From NCBI GenBank assembly GCA_023417655.1, contig JAEZFD010000070.1, positions 1 to 22,299 of the forward strand: a stretch of 22,299 nucleotides of DNA, given 5' to 3'. This stretch comes from Planctomycetota bacterium (GTDB lineage Bacteria; Planctomycetota; Planctomycetia; Planctomycetales; Planctomycetaceae). The translations under genes and the position numbers were made by a program. Below, in pieces: positions 9,089 through 17,873 of the stretch (position 1 is its first letter; each line of letters opens with the position of its first letter). The notes beneath the pieces were generated by a model that was not told the origin of the DNA, did not search any database, and saw nothing but the letters and a program-made list of their open reading frames with translations.

Positions 9089-9151
9089 TTCTAAACCCTG
9101 TCCGCGCGAGAAAGAGAACGACCGGGAGAAATGCCTACCGGTTTGGTCGTC

Positions 9152-9181
9152 TTTATAATCGGCAATCCCCTCCCCCGTCAA
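9152..9181 (-). promoter_or_regulatory. sigma70-type promoter of the sbp-cysTWA operon
   Basis: On the minus strand a TTGACG -35 (9176-9181) and a TATAAA -10 (9152-9157) are separated by 18 bases. Expected start is near 9145, giving a leader of about 57 bases before ATG 9088. A CCTACCGGTTTGG stretch lies in the early leader (9134-9146) and might be an operator, but no dyad is convincing. Confidence 0.6.
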
Positions 9182-9223
9182 GCATTTGAAAACCGCCAAC
9201 CCGCAAAGCCGACCTAATCCCAC

Positions 9224-9260
9224 AAAAAATCCGCTCTCCGACACTGAATCGGAGAGCGGA
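9224..9260 (-). terminator. intrinsic terminator of the Gly/Tyr-rich gene
   Basis: A perfect 12-bp stem, 9230-9241 with 9249-9260, around a 7-base loop. On the minus strand it is followed by six T (A at 9224-9229). It lies about 65 bases after the Gly/Tyr-rich gene and just before the sbp promoter, so it insulates the sulfate operon. Confidence 0.9.
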
Positions 9261-9326
9261 CAGGAGATTCATTTTTATCTGGCTATCGAGAGAGGAAACT
9301 GCCGGGCGTTGCCGCGTGCCCACTGA

Positions 9327-10043
9327 CTACCACCCACAACAACCGAAACTGCTCCCGCCATAGGCATAGTACGAACTGGAATTGCCAGGGTATCCGGCAT
9401 AGCCAACCGAGACGGCGGGCGAATACCCGTAGTATGAAGTTCGAACCACTGGAGTGAAGCCGGCCCCCAGACCTGTTGAGTAGTACCCGCTGTATCCGAC
9501 TGGGTTGTAAGCCCATGAGGAGTAAGATCCACCGTAGGTCCCTCCACCGTACGACACTGCCGAGACGACACTCGAACCGCCGTACCCGTAGCTGTAAGGA
9601 GCATACCCGGCCGAGTAACCGACGGTGTAAGCGTATGGCTGGTAGTAGTAAGGTCGTGCTCCCATATACCCGTAGGAGTAGGAATAGGGGTAACCCCATC
9701 CGCCCCAGCTCCCGCCATAGTAGTTCCCGTAGTAGCTCGGGTATCCGATGCCAACACCCAGTCCGCTGTACCCCCAGCCTCCGTAACCTATTCCGCCGTA
9801 GCCCCAACCGCCATAACCCCAGCTTGAGCCGTATCCATAGCCGCCCCAGCCGCGATGGTGATGGCGGTGGCCCCATCCACCATATCCACCCCACCCTCCA
9901 CAACCACCATAGCCGCCACACCCGCCGTATCCACCGCAATAACCACCCCAGCCCCGATGATGATGCCAAGCCTGTGCCGACTGAACATGAACGAGGAACA
10001 GCAACATCACAACGGAGCACGCCCCCAACAACAGACGTCTCAT
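9327..10043 (-). CDS. secreted Gly/Tyr-rich low-complexity protein
   Basis: 238 residues. A clear signal peptide (MRRLLLGACSVVMLLFLVHV then QSAQA, likely cleavage before WHHH) precedes a mature protein built almost only of Gly, Tyr, Trp, Ser and Pro. The first 60 mature residues are GGYGGCGG-like repeats with His clusters; after that Tyr-Ser-Gly units (YGGSS, SYGYG) dominate. No enzyme domain is visible. Such composition is seen in structural, matrix or self-assembling envelope proteins, so an extracellular structural role is plausible but unproven. The frame extends to 10196, but ATG 10043 is chosen: AAGGAG lies 6 bases upstream and the signal peptide starts there. It is a single-gene unit with its own promoter (10188-10215) and terminator (9224-9260). 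Several opposite-strand open frames here are only shadows of the repeat. Confidence 0.82.
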   Translation of the reverse strand: MRRLLLGACSVVMLLFLVHVQSAQAWHHHRGWGGYCGGYGGCGGYGGCGGWGGYGGWGHRHHHRGWGGYGYGSSWGYGGWGYGGIGYGGWGYSGLGVGIGYPSYYGNYYGGSWGGWGYPYSYSYGYMGARPYYYQPYAYTVGYSAGYAPYSYGYGGSSVVSAVSYGGGTYGGSYSSWAYNPVGYSGYYSTGLGAGFTPVVRTSYYGYSPAVSVGYAGYPGNSSSYYAYGGSSFGCCGW

Positions 10044-10153
10044 GACACTCTCCTTGAGTGACTTCTCGCCGGTCATGGCTCCAATCCAATGGACGGCCGT
10101 GCGAAGGATGTCGCGAACTCCTTTTCGCGTCAGCACAGACTTAGGTGCTAGCC

Positions 10154-10175
10154 CGCAGAACGCACATATTCTGCG
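10154..10175 (-). other. hairpin in the 5' leader of the Gly/Tyr-rich gene
   Basis: CGCAGAA (10154-10160) pairs perfectly with TTCTGCG (10169-10175) around an 8-base loop. If transcription starts near 10181 as the promoter predicts, this stem would sit at the very 5' end of a leader of about 138 bases. It could stabilise the mRNA. Function is inferred from position only. Confidence 0.4.
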
Positions 10176-10187
10176 CGACCTTCCTAG

Positions 10188-10215
10188 ATCATTCATTCTG
10201 CAAAACGAATGTCAA
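10188..10215 (-). promoter_or_regulatory. candidate promoter of the Gly/Tyr-rich gene
   Basis: A consensus TTGACA -35 (10210-10215, minus strand) and a weaker AATGAT -10 (10188-10193) are spaced 16 bases apart. It lies in the 364-base gap between the Gly/Tyr-rich gene and the guaA stop. The rest of that gap holds the leader hairpin and the guaA 3' hairpin; nothing else is recognised. Confidence 0.45.
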
Positions 10216-10313
10216 GAGGCAAGGCGGGGAGCAGCAACTCGTCTTCAAGTTCGTCATCCGACTGACAGAAATCCCGACGGTCTGGGATTGGGCCAAGCAT
10301 CAAAGGGGGCGCA

Positions 10314-10352
10314 GAAATCAGCCCGTGCAGAAGGAGGTTCCTTCCCACGGGC
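10314..10352 (-). terminator. guaA 3' hairpin
   Basis: GCCCGTG (10321-10327) pairs with CACGGGC (10346-10352), with an inner stem GAAGGA (10330-10335) / TCCTTC (10339-10344). On the minus strand it is followed by a short T-rich stretch (TGATTTC), so it is a moderate intrinsic terminator 56 bases after the guaA stop. Confidence 0.6.
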
Positions 10353-10407
10353 GTAACGCGATTCCTTCAATTTTCAGCACTCCACGCCAGCACTCAGCGT
10401 GAGCATG

Positions 10408-11982
10408 CTACTCCCATTCAATCGTGCTTGGTGGCTTCGAACTGATGTCATAAACCACGCGGTTCACCCCACGAACACTGTTGATGATCTTCGTGGAGAC
10501 CCGCTGCAGCAGATCATAAGGCAACTTCGACCAATCAGCGGTCATGAAGTTGTCTGTATCGACGGACCGCAAAGCGATCACGTCTTCATAGGTTCGGGCA
10601 TCGCCCATAACACCGACCGTCTGCAGCGGCAGCAACACCGCAAAAGCCTGCTGAACCTTGCGATAGACTCCGGAATCATGCAGCTCCTCGAGAAAGACCG
10701 CATCCGCTTCCCGCAGGGTTTCCAGCCGTTCACGTGTGATGGCACCAAGGCATCGAACCGCCAGACCGGGTCCCGGGAACGGGTGACGCCAGATCAGCGA
10801 ATCCGGCAATCCCAGTTCAAGCCCCATCCGTCGAACTTCATCCTTGAACAGCATTCGCAAGGGTTCAACAAGTTCGAAGCCCAATTCGTCAGGCAGACCA
10901 CCGACATTGTGGTGATACTTGATCGTCGCAGACGGACCATCAGGGCTGCCGCCCGACTCGATCACGTCCGGATAGAGTGTTCCCTGAGCGAGGAACTGAG
11001 CGTCCTCGATCTTCAGTGCTTCATCTTTGAACACATCAATGAAGGTCTTGCCGATCGCCTTGCGTTTCGCCTGCGGCTCGGTGACTTCATGCAGTGCATT
11101 CAGGAAGCGGTCTGACGCGTCAACGACGTGCAGATCGGTCTTGAAGTGCTCGCTGAATTCGTATTCCACCTGCTCCCGCTCGCCTTTGCGAAGCAGTCCG
11201 TTGTCAACGAAAATGCAGGTCAGCTGACTGCCAATGGCTTTATACAGCAGAGCCGCAGTCACCGAGGAATCAACGCCTCCCGACAAGCCGCAGATGACTC
11301 GCTGCTTCCCGACTCGCTGGCGGATCTCTTCACACTGCTCATCAATGAACGATGAGATCTTCCAGTTCCCTTCGCAGCCGCAGATATTGCGGATGAAGTT
11401 CCCGATCAGGTGCTCACCATGCTGGGTGTGTGAGACCTCAGGGTGGAACTGCAGCCCGTAAATTGGCTTCTCGCGATGCTTGATGGCTGCGTTGGGACAG
11501 TCTTCCGTCTGAGCCAGGACGACGAACTGTGAATCGAGATTCTCGACCCGGTCTCCGTGACTCATCCAGGTGGTGAACGACTTGGGCAACCCCTTGAACA
11601 GCAGGTTGTCATTTTCGCACTGCATTTCGGTATGACCGAATTCGCGAGACTTCCCTGGCTTCACTTCGCAGCCCAGTGCGCGACAGGAAACCTGCATCCC
11701 ATAGCAGATCCCCAGAATCGGAATCCCCAGATTGAAAATCTCAGGATCGAGCTGGGGAGCGCCCGGGGCATAACAGCTGGCAGGTCCGCCGGAGAGAATC
11801 AGTCCCTTGGGGGCGATCTCCCGAATTCGTTCCGCAGTCAGGTCATGCCGGACCAGCTGACAGAACACCTGCTGATCACGCACGCGGCGCGCAATGAGCT
11901 GGGCGGTTTGTGACCCGAAGTCGAGAACAAGAATGGTCTCCTGCGTGATACTCGCAGGGGGAGTGCTCGGAGCGGACGTCAT
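10408..11982 (-). CDS. guaA: GMP synthase (glutamine-hydrolysing)
   Basis: 524 residues, the usual length. It converts XMP to GMP using ATP and glutamine, the last step of de novo guanine nucleotide synthesis in the cytoplasm. The N-terminal class I glutamine amidotransferase domain has the nucleophile in GICYGMQ (Cys93) and His180/Glu182 in LQFHPEVSHTQHG. The ATP-pyrophosphatase domain has the P-loop SGGVDSS (234-240). The C-terminal dimerisation domain ends in the typical ...STIEWE. The frame extends to 12045, but ATG 11982 is chosen because GAGGAG lies 5-6 bases upstream. It is divergent from thiC with about 224 bases between; no purine riboswitch was recognised there. All catalytic residues are present. 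Confidence 0.97.
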   Translation of the reverse strand: MTSAPSTPPASITQETILVLDFGSQTAQLIARRVRDQQVFCQLVRHDLTAERIREIAPKGLILSGGPASCYAPGAPQLDPEIFNLGIPILGICYGMQVSCRALGCEVKPGKSREFGHTEMQCENDNLLFKGLPKSFTTWMSHGDRVENLDSQFVVLAQTEDCPNAAIKHREKPIYGLQFHPEVSHTQHGEHLIGNFIRNICGCEGNWKISSFIDEQCEEIRQRVGKQRVICGLSGGVDSSVTAALLYKAIGSQLTCIFVDNGLLRKGEREQVEYEFSEHFKTDLHVVDASDRFLNALHEVTEPQAKRKAIGKTFIDVFKDEALKIEDAQFLAQGTLYPDVIESGGSPDGPSATIKYHHNVGGLPDELGFELVEPLRMLFKDEVRRMGLELGLPDSLIWRHPFPGPGLAVRCLGAITRERLETLREADAVFLEELHDSGVYRKVQQAFAVLLPLQTVGVMGDARTYEDVIALRSVDTDNFMTADWSKLPYDLLQRVSTKIINSVRGVNRVVYDISSKPPSTIEWE

Positions 11983-12206
11983 GAATCTCCTCACGGCCCA
12001 ATGATTTTTGGGGAATCGCGCATTGTAGCCGGAGCACATGAACACGCAACGGGATCCGCCGAAAGAGTGAAATTCAACAGTTCAGGTTTCAATTTCAATT
12101 TCCCTGCTTCTGGACGCTCTTGATTGAGACCGGTACGATGACAAGTCACAGTCGACATCTGCCCACGACCTGAAACGGTTGGTTTGGCATAAAAGGTTTT
12201 CAGAGA

Positions 12207-14063
<1,857 letters not shown>

Positions 14064-14085
14064 CCCCAGCGTCTCAATTTGAATC

Positions 14086-14120
14086 AAACGGCCCGGCTGC
14101 CCCGCACCCGGGCCGTTTTT
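14086..14120 (+). terminator. intrinsic terminator of thiC
   Basis: An 11-bp stem, AAACGGCCCGG (14086-14096) with CCGGGCCGTTT (14108-14118), runs into a five-T tract. It starts 22 bases after the thiC stop. Downstream to 14357 there is only a small GGGTGG/CCACCC stem (14129-14145) and no gene. Confidence 0.92.
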
Positions 14121-14357
14121 CGTTAGGTGGGTGGCGTAACCACCCCGTAAGCATGGACAGGAAGGCACGCAAAAAGACGACACTCCCAGCCGCATAGCGG
14201 AGGACAGGACACTAAGACACCGGCACCGCGAAGGCTGGGCCGGCCAAAGGCAACTCGCGCTATTCTAGCAACCAATAGCGATCCCCGCTCAAGCGCAACG
14301 CACTTCACCTATGGCGTTTCGCTCGACCTATAGCACGACGCAGAGAAATCAAGCGTT

Positions 14358-15008
14358 TCACCTTTTCAAGATCCGCTGTATCACTTCTCTACTATTCCCC
14401 CAGAAGTGCGTTCTCTCGTACTCCACAAGATGCTTGACCGTCGCCTGAAATCTTTCCACAGCCTTCTCCAACCCTGAATCATCTTCTGCAGCTGCATGCC
14501 ACTTATAGTGAACAAACCCGTTCCTATAATTTGTGAGATTAACAACAGCCGCGACATGACCATCGTCAATCTCCTGCCCCCCCAGAAGCGGCATCAACCA
14601 TGTCAGCTTTCCTCGCAGAGGAATGTCACGGAGCATCGCCTTGGTGTTCGCCTCGCCCACCCCGCAGCGAGAACACGCATTCACAATTATGCCATTAATC
14701 CAGTGCTCCATCCAAGTCGCATACAGTAAAGCAGCCAGCTGAAAGGATCCATCAGCAGCCTTTCTCCCAGCCTCTTCCAAAAGTTCATCACGAAAGTCAA
14801 CCGTAAGGCAAACTTCAACTTCATCAGAGACTAGATTGTTCACGAACCCCGCAACTTGGGCCTTTGCTTCTAGGTCATCCTTCCCATCAAGATCGATCGC
14901 CCCCATGGCCACACCAGCTTCAAGCAACCGAGTCATAACGATGTCTCGAATTTGATCGTCGTCGATCTTATCCCAGTCCTCTCTGCTCGATAGATCCAAG
15001 TGTTCCAT
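14358..15008 (-). CDS. hypothetical protein with a possible HEPN-like domain
   Basis: 216 residues, family not recognised with certainty. The first 80 residues are acidic and helical (MEHLDLSSREDWDKIDDDQI...). The central and C-terminal part reads like a HEPN helical bundle: an aromatic helix LAALLYATWMEHWINGIIVN (91-110), then NLTNYRNGFVHYKW (157-170), which contains an Arg-x4-His pattern (Arg162, His167) as in catalytic HEPN RNases. No signal peptide or membrane segment is seen. The frame is open to 15116, but ATG 15008 is preferred; AAAGAGA lies upstream. Base composition looks lower in GC than thiC, and it sits alone next to an IS5 remnant, both of which suggest acquisition. It could be a toxin- or defence-type RNase or a non-catalytic sensor; no antitoxin-like partner is adjacent. 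Confidence 0.6.
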   Translation of the reverse strand: MEHLDLSSREDWDKIDDDQIRDIVMTRLLEAGVAMGAIDLDGKDDLEAKAQVAGFVNNLVSDEVEVCLTVDFRDELLEEAGRKAADGSFQLAALLYATWMEHWINGIIVNACSRCGVGEANTKAMLRDIPLRGKLTWLMPLLGGQEIDDGHVAAVVNLTNYRNGFVHYKWHAAAEDDSGLEKAVERFQATVKHLVEYERTHFWGNSREVIQRILKR

Positions 15009-15249
15009 AACTATCTCTTTTTCCGTGTAAGCACTTTCCAAATCAACTTGAGAGACTCGGCTCCAATTAGAATAAAGAAAAACCCTCCCCCAGGCCAACT
15101 TGCAAGGGAACGCCAAAGTTCAATAAGTGGAGTTGCACAGCTGTGAAAAGCCCGCATTCTTTGAGCGTGTTTTGAAATTGTCTTCACCGAGAAAAACGGC
15201 TACGGCTCCCTTGTGAACATCTTGGCAATCCAATCAAGGTGCCGCAGCC

Positions 15250-15444
15250 GTGTTGAGGACCAATCATTCCTTCAATCCCTCGGATGAGCAATGGCAACTG
15301 ATTCGTCGATACATCCCCAGGACGTCACGGCGAGGACGTCCTGGGGATGTATCGATTGGCGATGGATTCTCGACGCCATTTTGTATGTCGTTCGAACGGG
15401 CTGCCAATGGAGGATGCTGCCTGGCGACCGGGCGACTGGAGCCC
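15250..15444 (+). pseudogene. IS5-type transposase N-terminal fragment, frameshifted
   Basis: Frame 1 from a TTG at 15250 gives FNPSDEQWQLIRRYIP...RRGRP, the N-terminal helix-turn-helix block (DUF4096-like) of IS5-family transposases. The expected continuation, WILDAILYVVRTGCQWRMLP, appears in frame 3 from about 15360. A frameshift therefore lies around 15335-15360, exactly where the inverted repeat at 15306-15355 sits. The match stops near 15430, and a dispersed repeat begins at 15445. The DDE catalytic domain is absent. The 5' flank (15160-15249) may be the left end of the IS (GAGCGTGTTTTGAAATT at 15162-15178), but no matching right end is found. This is a dead insertion remnant. Confidence 0.8.
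15306..15355. repeat. perfect 21-bp inverted repeat inside the IS5 remnant
   Basis: The arm 15306-15326 is the exact reverse complement of 15335-15355, with an 8-base spacer (ACGGCGAG, 15327-15334). The left arm encodes the expected transposase residues RYIPRTS. The right arm occupies the place where the protein should continue after RRGRP and is where the reading frame is lost. Confidence 0.95.
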
Positions 15445-15599
15445 ATCACCCGCGACAGGGCAAGAGTCGACGATAGAGCCCCGAGGAAGCGGGAATCGAT
15501 CATGGCCCCAGTGCTACAAGGTGCTACACGGTCCGGACTGGGGCCGTGAACGCCTCACTCCAATGGAAACCGAACACAGCGCCCCAGCCACCCGGCGCT
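15445..15599 (+). repeat. structured direct repeat, copy 1 (155 bp)
   Basis: Aligns in the same orientation with 16877-17021, nearly identical apart from about ten substitutions and a 10-base insertion in a loop. Both copies can form three hairpins. Here these are CCCGC (15449-15453) / GCGGG (15489-15493); a 12-bp stem 15501-15512 / 15537-15548 with one G-U pair; and CAGCGCC (15577-15583) / GGCGCTG (15594-15600). It starts where the IS5 remnant ends. Family not recognised; it may be an RNA-level element or the scar of a larger retroelement. Confidence 0.85.
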
Positions 15600-15632
15600 G
15601 AATCAACGAGTTCGACAACTCTTCAACCTGGA

Positions 15633-15664
15633 CGAGCCCGCCGGGTGGGGATCCGGCGGGCTCG
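15633..15664 (-). terminator. strong hairpin after the PDZ gene
   Basis: A perfect 12-bp GC-rich stem, CGAGCCCGCCGG (15633-15644) with CCGGCGGGCTCG (15653-15664), and an 8-base loop. It lies 22 bases past the stop of the minus-strand PDZ gene. No T-run follows, so termination is likely but not certain. Confidence 0.55.
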
Positions 15665-15686
15665 CTGAAGTGGCCACAGCGCGGTT

Positions 15687-16694
15687 TCAGTTGGCATGCA
15701 ACGTCAGGGTCTTCTTCTCATTTCGCCGCTGAACTTCGAGATCCACACGGCCGTTGAAGGCGATTGATGCGAGTTTCTCAAGTGCGTCCGACTGAGTCGT
15801 CGGCTTCTCACCATTGATCGACAGAATCACGTCACCGTCTTTCACGCCTGCTTTCTCAGCGACAGTATTCGCCATTACCTCTTTCACAAACACAGACTCC
15901 CCCTGCTCTGCGATCGCCATTCCGAATCGCGGAATGAATCTTCCCTCGACCGCCAGGCGTCGCAGCAAAGTCGGGGCGGCAGTATCCATGGCGTAAATCT
16001 GGATCTCAAACCGGTTTTTAATTTCGACGTTGGGCAACGGGAGACGAAACTTTTCTTCGAATTTGTTCTTGAACGTCTGATTCGATTTATCAAAGAGCGT
16101 TTTCCCCTTGCCAGTAAACTTGCCGTCCTTGAATTCATTCCACCGCATTTGAACGGCGTTACCTCCTTCAAAGTTTCTGGCATTCACTTTCAGGCGGAGC
16201 TGTGCATGACCAAAGTTGCGTTGCGTCTCATCAAATTTAATGATGATCTCTCCTCCCCCTGCTCTGGCGAAGTCGCAAGTCAGCGTGATGGGCAGCCGTG
16301 AGAAATAAGCGTAATGAAACAGGGCCGCATTCCGATCTCCGAACCACTGAGTCTTGCCCGGCGTAAACATCAGCCCCTTTGCTTCCGTCCACTTCTCAAC
16401 ATGTTCGCTGGTGCTGGAAATCTGCTTCAGGCTATCGGCATCGGCGAAGTCATGCTCAATACGAAAAACGTGGTCGGTGACTTTCGTGGCCTTCGCCTTT
16501 GGCATGGACTTCAGAGTCACGTTTTCTCCCGTTGCCCGGGGCAATGGCTCCTTCGTCCGGGAGATGGAGACACTCCCTTCCCCGTACTCATCGATGTGCA
16601 ATTTCACCCGCACAATCTCCGATTCGTCCGCCAGAGCGGGGGGCAGCCGATGACAGAACAGTACGAAGACCGACAGCAGAATTGCTCGCAACAT
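15687..16694 (-). CDS. secreted PDZ-domain protein
   Basis: 335 residues. An N-terminal signal peptide (MLRAILLSVFVLFCHRLPPA, cleavage near ALA-DES) is followed by about 220 residues of unassigned beta-rich sequence. A C-terminal PDZ domain (about 245-333) is recognisable from GMAIAEQGESVFVKEVMANT, then VAEKAGVKDGDVILSINGEKP and a closing VDLEVQRRNEKKTLTL strand. There is no protease domain, so it is probably a periplasmic or surface scaffold or peptide-binding protein; planctomycetes have many such PDZ fusions. ATG 16694 has only a weak GCGGG site upstream. The gene is bracketed by the two copies of the 145-155-bp direct repeat, so homologous recombination between them could delete or duplicate it. 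Confidence 0.8.
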   Translation of the reverse strand: MLRAILLSVFVLFCHRLPPALADESEIVRVKLHIDEYGEGSVSISRTKEPLPRATGENVTLKSMPKAKATKVTDHVFRIEHDFADADSLKQISSTSEHVEKWTEAKGLMFTPGKTQWFGDRNAALFHYAYFSRLPITLTCDFARAGGGEIIIKFDETQRNFGHAQLRLKVNARNFEGGNAVQMRWNEFKDGKFTGKGKTLFDKSNQTFKNKFEEKFRLPLPNVEIKNRFEIQIYAMDTAAPTLLRRLAVEGRFIPRFGMAIAEQGESVFVKEVMANTVAEKAGVKDGDVILSINGEKPTTQSDALEKLASIAFNGRVDLEVQRRNEKKTLTLHAN

Positions 16695-16876
16695 TGATGC
16701 CCGCTTTTAATGAGAAATTGATTCGTTAGCCCATTCAACATCGCAACATAGTCCAGTATAAAGTCGTCCACTGGAAATGACGATCCTGCCGCTGCCGACA
16801 GACAACGACTTCGGCGTAATCAACGCGACAAATCCACAGGCACAGACAAAAAACCGACAGGATGTCGGTGGAGACT

Positions 16877-17021
16877 ATCACCCGCGACAGGGCAAGAGTC
16901 GAAGACAATGCTCCGAGGAAGCGGGAATTGTGCATGGCCCCAGTGCTGCAGGGTCTGGACAGGGGCCATGAACGTCTCACTCCGATGGAAACCGAACACA
17001 GCGCCCCAGGCACCCGGCGCT
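16877..17021 (+). repeat. structured direct repeat, copy 2 (145 bp)
   Basis: Second copy of the element at 15445-15599, same orientation. The hairpins are kept: CCCGC / GCGGG; CATGGCCCCAGT / ACAGGGGCCATG, with one mismatch at a different place than in copy 1; and AGCGCC / GGCGCT. The loop of the middle hairpin is about 10 bases shorter. It abuts the stop codon of the broken membrane-protein gene at 17021. The flank 16695-16876 before it holds only the upstream region of the PDZ gene and nothing recognisable. Confidence 0.85.
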
Positions 17022-17341
17022 CAGCGGCTTCCAATCAACTGGACAACCTCACCAATTAAGAACGCGGCCATCGCTTCCATGGCGGCGAGCCCGACCAGAA
17101 GTGCGACCAGTGCTTGGGCCGCCTCCTCATGCGTCTCCGAATGTCGGGCGGCAATGCCCATGGAACCAAATGCGACACACCCGGCCGCCACTCCGACCCA
17201 GGACGCATAAAGCGGCGAGAAAAAGAGCGCAATCGCGATTTAAGGATCGGAGATCTGCAGACAGGTCACGACAAAGCCCAGCAGGAACAGCAGTCCGACA
17301 CTAGCTCCAACAGTGCATGCTATTCTCATATGACGGGTCAT
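17021..17341 (-). pseudogene. small membrane protein interrupted by one in-frame stop
   Basis: From ATG 17341, with AGAGGA 6 bases upstream, the minus strand encodes 33 residues starting MTRHMRIACTVGASVGLLFL, then a TAA at 17240-17242. The same frame then continues for 72 residues (IAIALFFSPLYASWVGVAAG...FLIGEVVQLIGSR) to a TGA at 17021-17023. Both halves are hydrophobic and fit two to three or more membrane helices in one protein of 106 codons, so a single nonsense change is the simplest reading. It lies 28 bases after the lipoprotein gene on the same strand and is probably co-transcribed. Alternatives are a sequencing error or two separate micro-proteins. Family not recognised. Confidence 0.5.
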
Positions 17342-17369
17342 CGGATGTCCTCTGGCTTTAAGCTGCGTG

Positions 17370-17831
17370 TCATTCGCCGAATCTCAATTGCACTTCTTCC
17401 ATCTTCGGAGTGACCTCGATTTCGAGGGACAGCGGAAGACACGGCGCGGCATTCTTCTTGGATTCCTCTGGAACCGGTGCCCGGGGGTCATCGAGGACAA
17501 TAAATGTGACAGTGTGCTTGCCGATCACAGCGCCGTCATGCAGGCCATAAGTCGATAACTCGAATCGCCCGTTCTCATCTGTTCGAGCCATTGCCGCCCT
17601 GCCCGGCGCCTTTTCCTCTCTTCCGTGCTCGGCCTTTGGCGAGAAGAGAACCTGCACCTGAGCGATCGGCTTCCCCTGGCATGTCAGGACTCCTTTAACA
17701 GGAACCGTGCGATAAGCCGGGCCTCGCCCACCACAACCACTCGAAATCAGGAGGGCCAGTAACACTGTAGCATACGAAGCGTTTTTTAGTCCGTTCACTT
17801 TTGAACGCGGAGAGTTCCAGGACGTCTTCAT
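17370..17831 (-). CDS. lipoprotein with carboxypeptidase-regulatory-like beta domain
   Basis: 153 residues. A basic N-terminus and hydrophobic stretch end in the lipobox SSGC (YATVLLALLISSGC), so it is a lipoprotein. The rest is a small beta-sandwich of the type VPVKGVLTCQGKPIAQVQVL...ARTDENGRFELSTYG...IGKHTVTF. This matches the carboxypeptidase-regulatory/transthyretin-like domain commonly found beside DUF1559 genes in planctomycetes. The frame extends to 17894, but ATG 17831 is chosen because AGGAG lies 5 bases upstream. It is divergent from the DUF1559 gene at 17976, with overlapping promoters, and is followed closely by the broken membrane gene. It has no catalytic residues; a surface binding or structural role is inferred. 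Confidence 0.8.
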   Translation of the reverse strand: MKTSWNSPRSKVNGLKNASYATVLLALLISSGCGGRGPAYRTVPVKGVLTCQGKPIAQVQVLFSPKAEHGREEKAPGRAAMARTDENGRFELSTYGLHDGAVIGKHTVTFIVLDDPRAPVPEESKKNAAPCLPLSLEIEVTPKMEEVQLRFGE

Positions 17832-17843
17832 GCGATCTCCTGA

Positions 17844-17873
17844 TTGACACGGCTGAACGCATCGGAGTATCCT
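17844..17873 (+). promoter_or_regulatory. candidate promoter of the DUF1559 gene
   Basis: TTGACA (17844-17849), an 18-base spacer and TATCCT (17868-17873). The predicted start is near 17880, leaving a leader of about 95 bases. The leader carries the dyads CGAACT/AGTTCG (17886-17899) and TTCGTT/AACGAA (17896-17915). Confidence 0.5.

Noticed and set aside
9134..9146. CCTACCGGTTTGG as a sulfur-regulator operator
   Set aside because: Imperfect symmetry and no second copy at other genes in the window.
9476..10045. 189-codon Arg/Ser-rich plus-strand frame
   Set aside because: It is a shadow of the GGY repeat of the minus-strand gene; composition follows from the repeat codons.
14129..14145. GGGTGG/CCACCC stem after thiC
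   Set aside because: Short, and the thiC terminator directly upstream already explains termination; kept only as a possible relative of the 22147 hairpin.
16735..17059. Small frames on both strands sharing RFLGALSSTLALSRV or MAPVLQG with frames near 15264-15549
   Set aside because: The similarity comes from the direct DNA repeat; frames differ in length and ends, and substitutions do not favour a protein.
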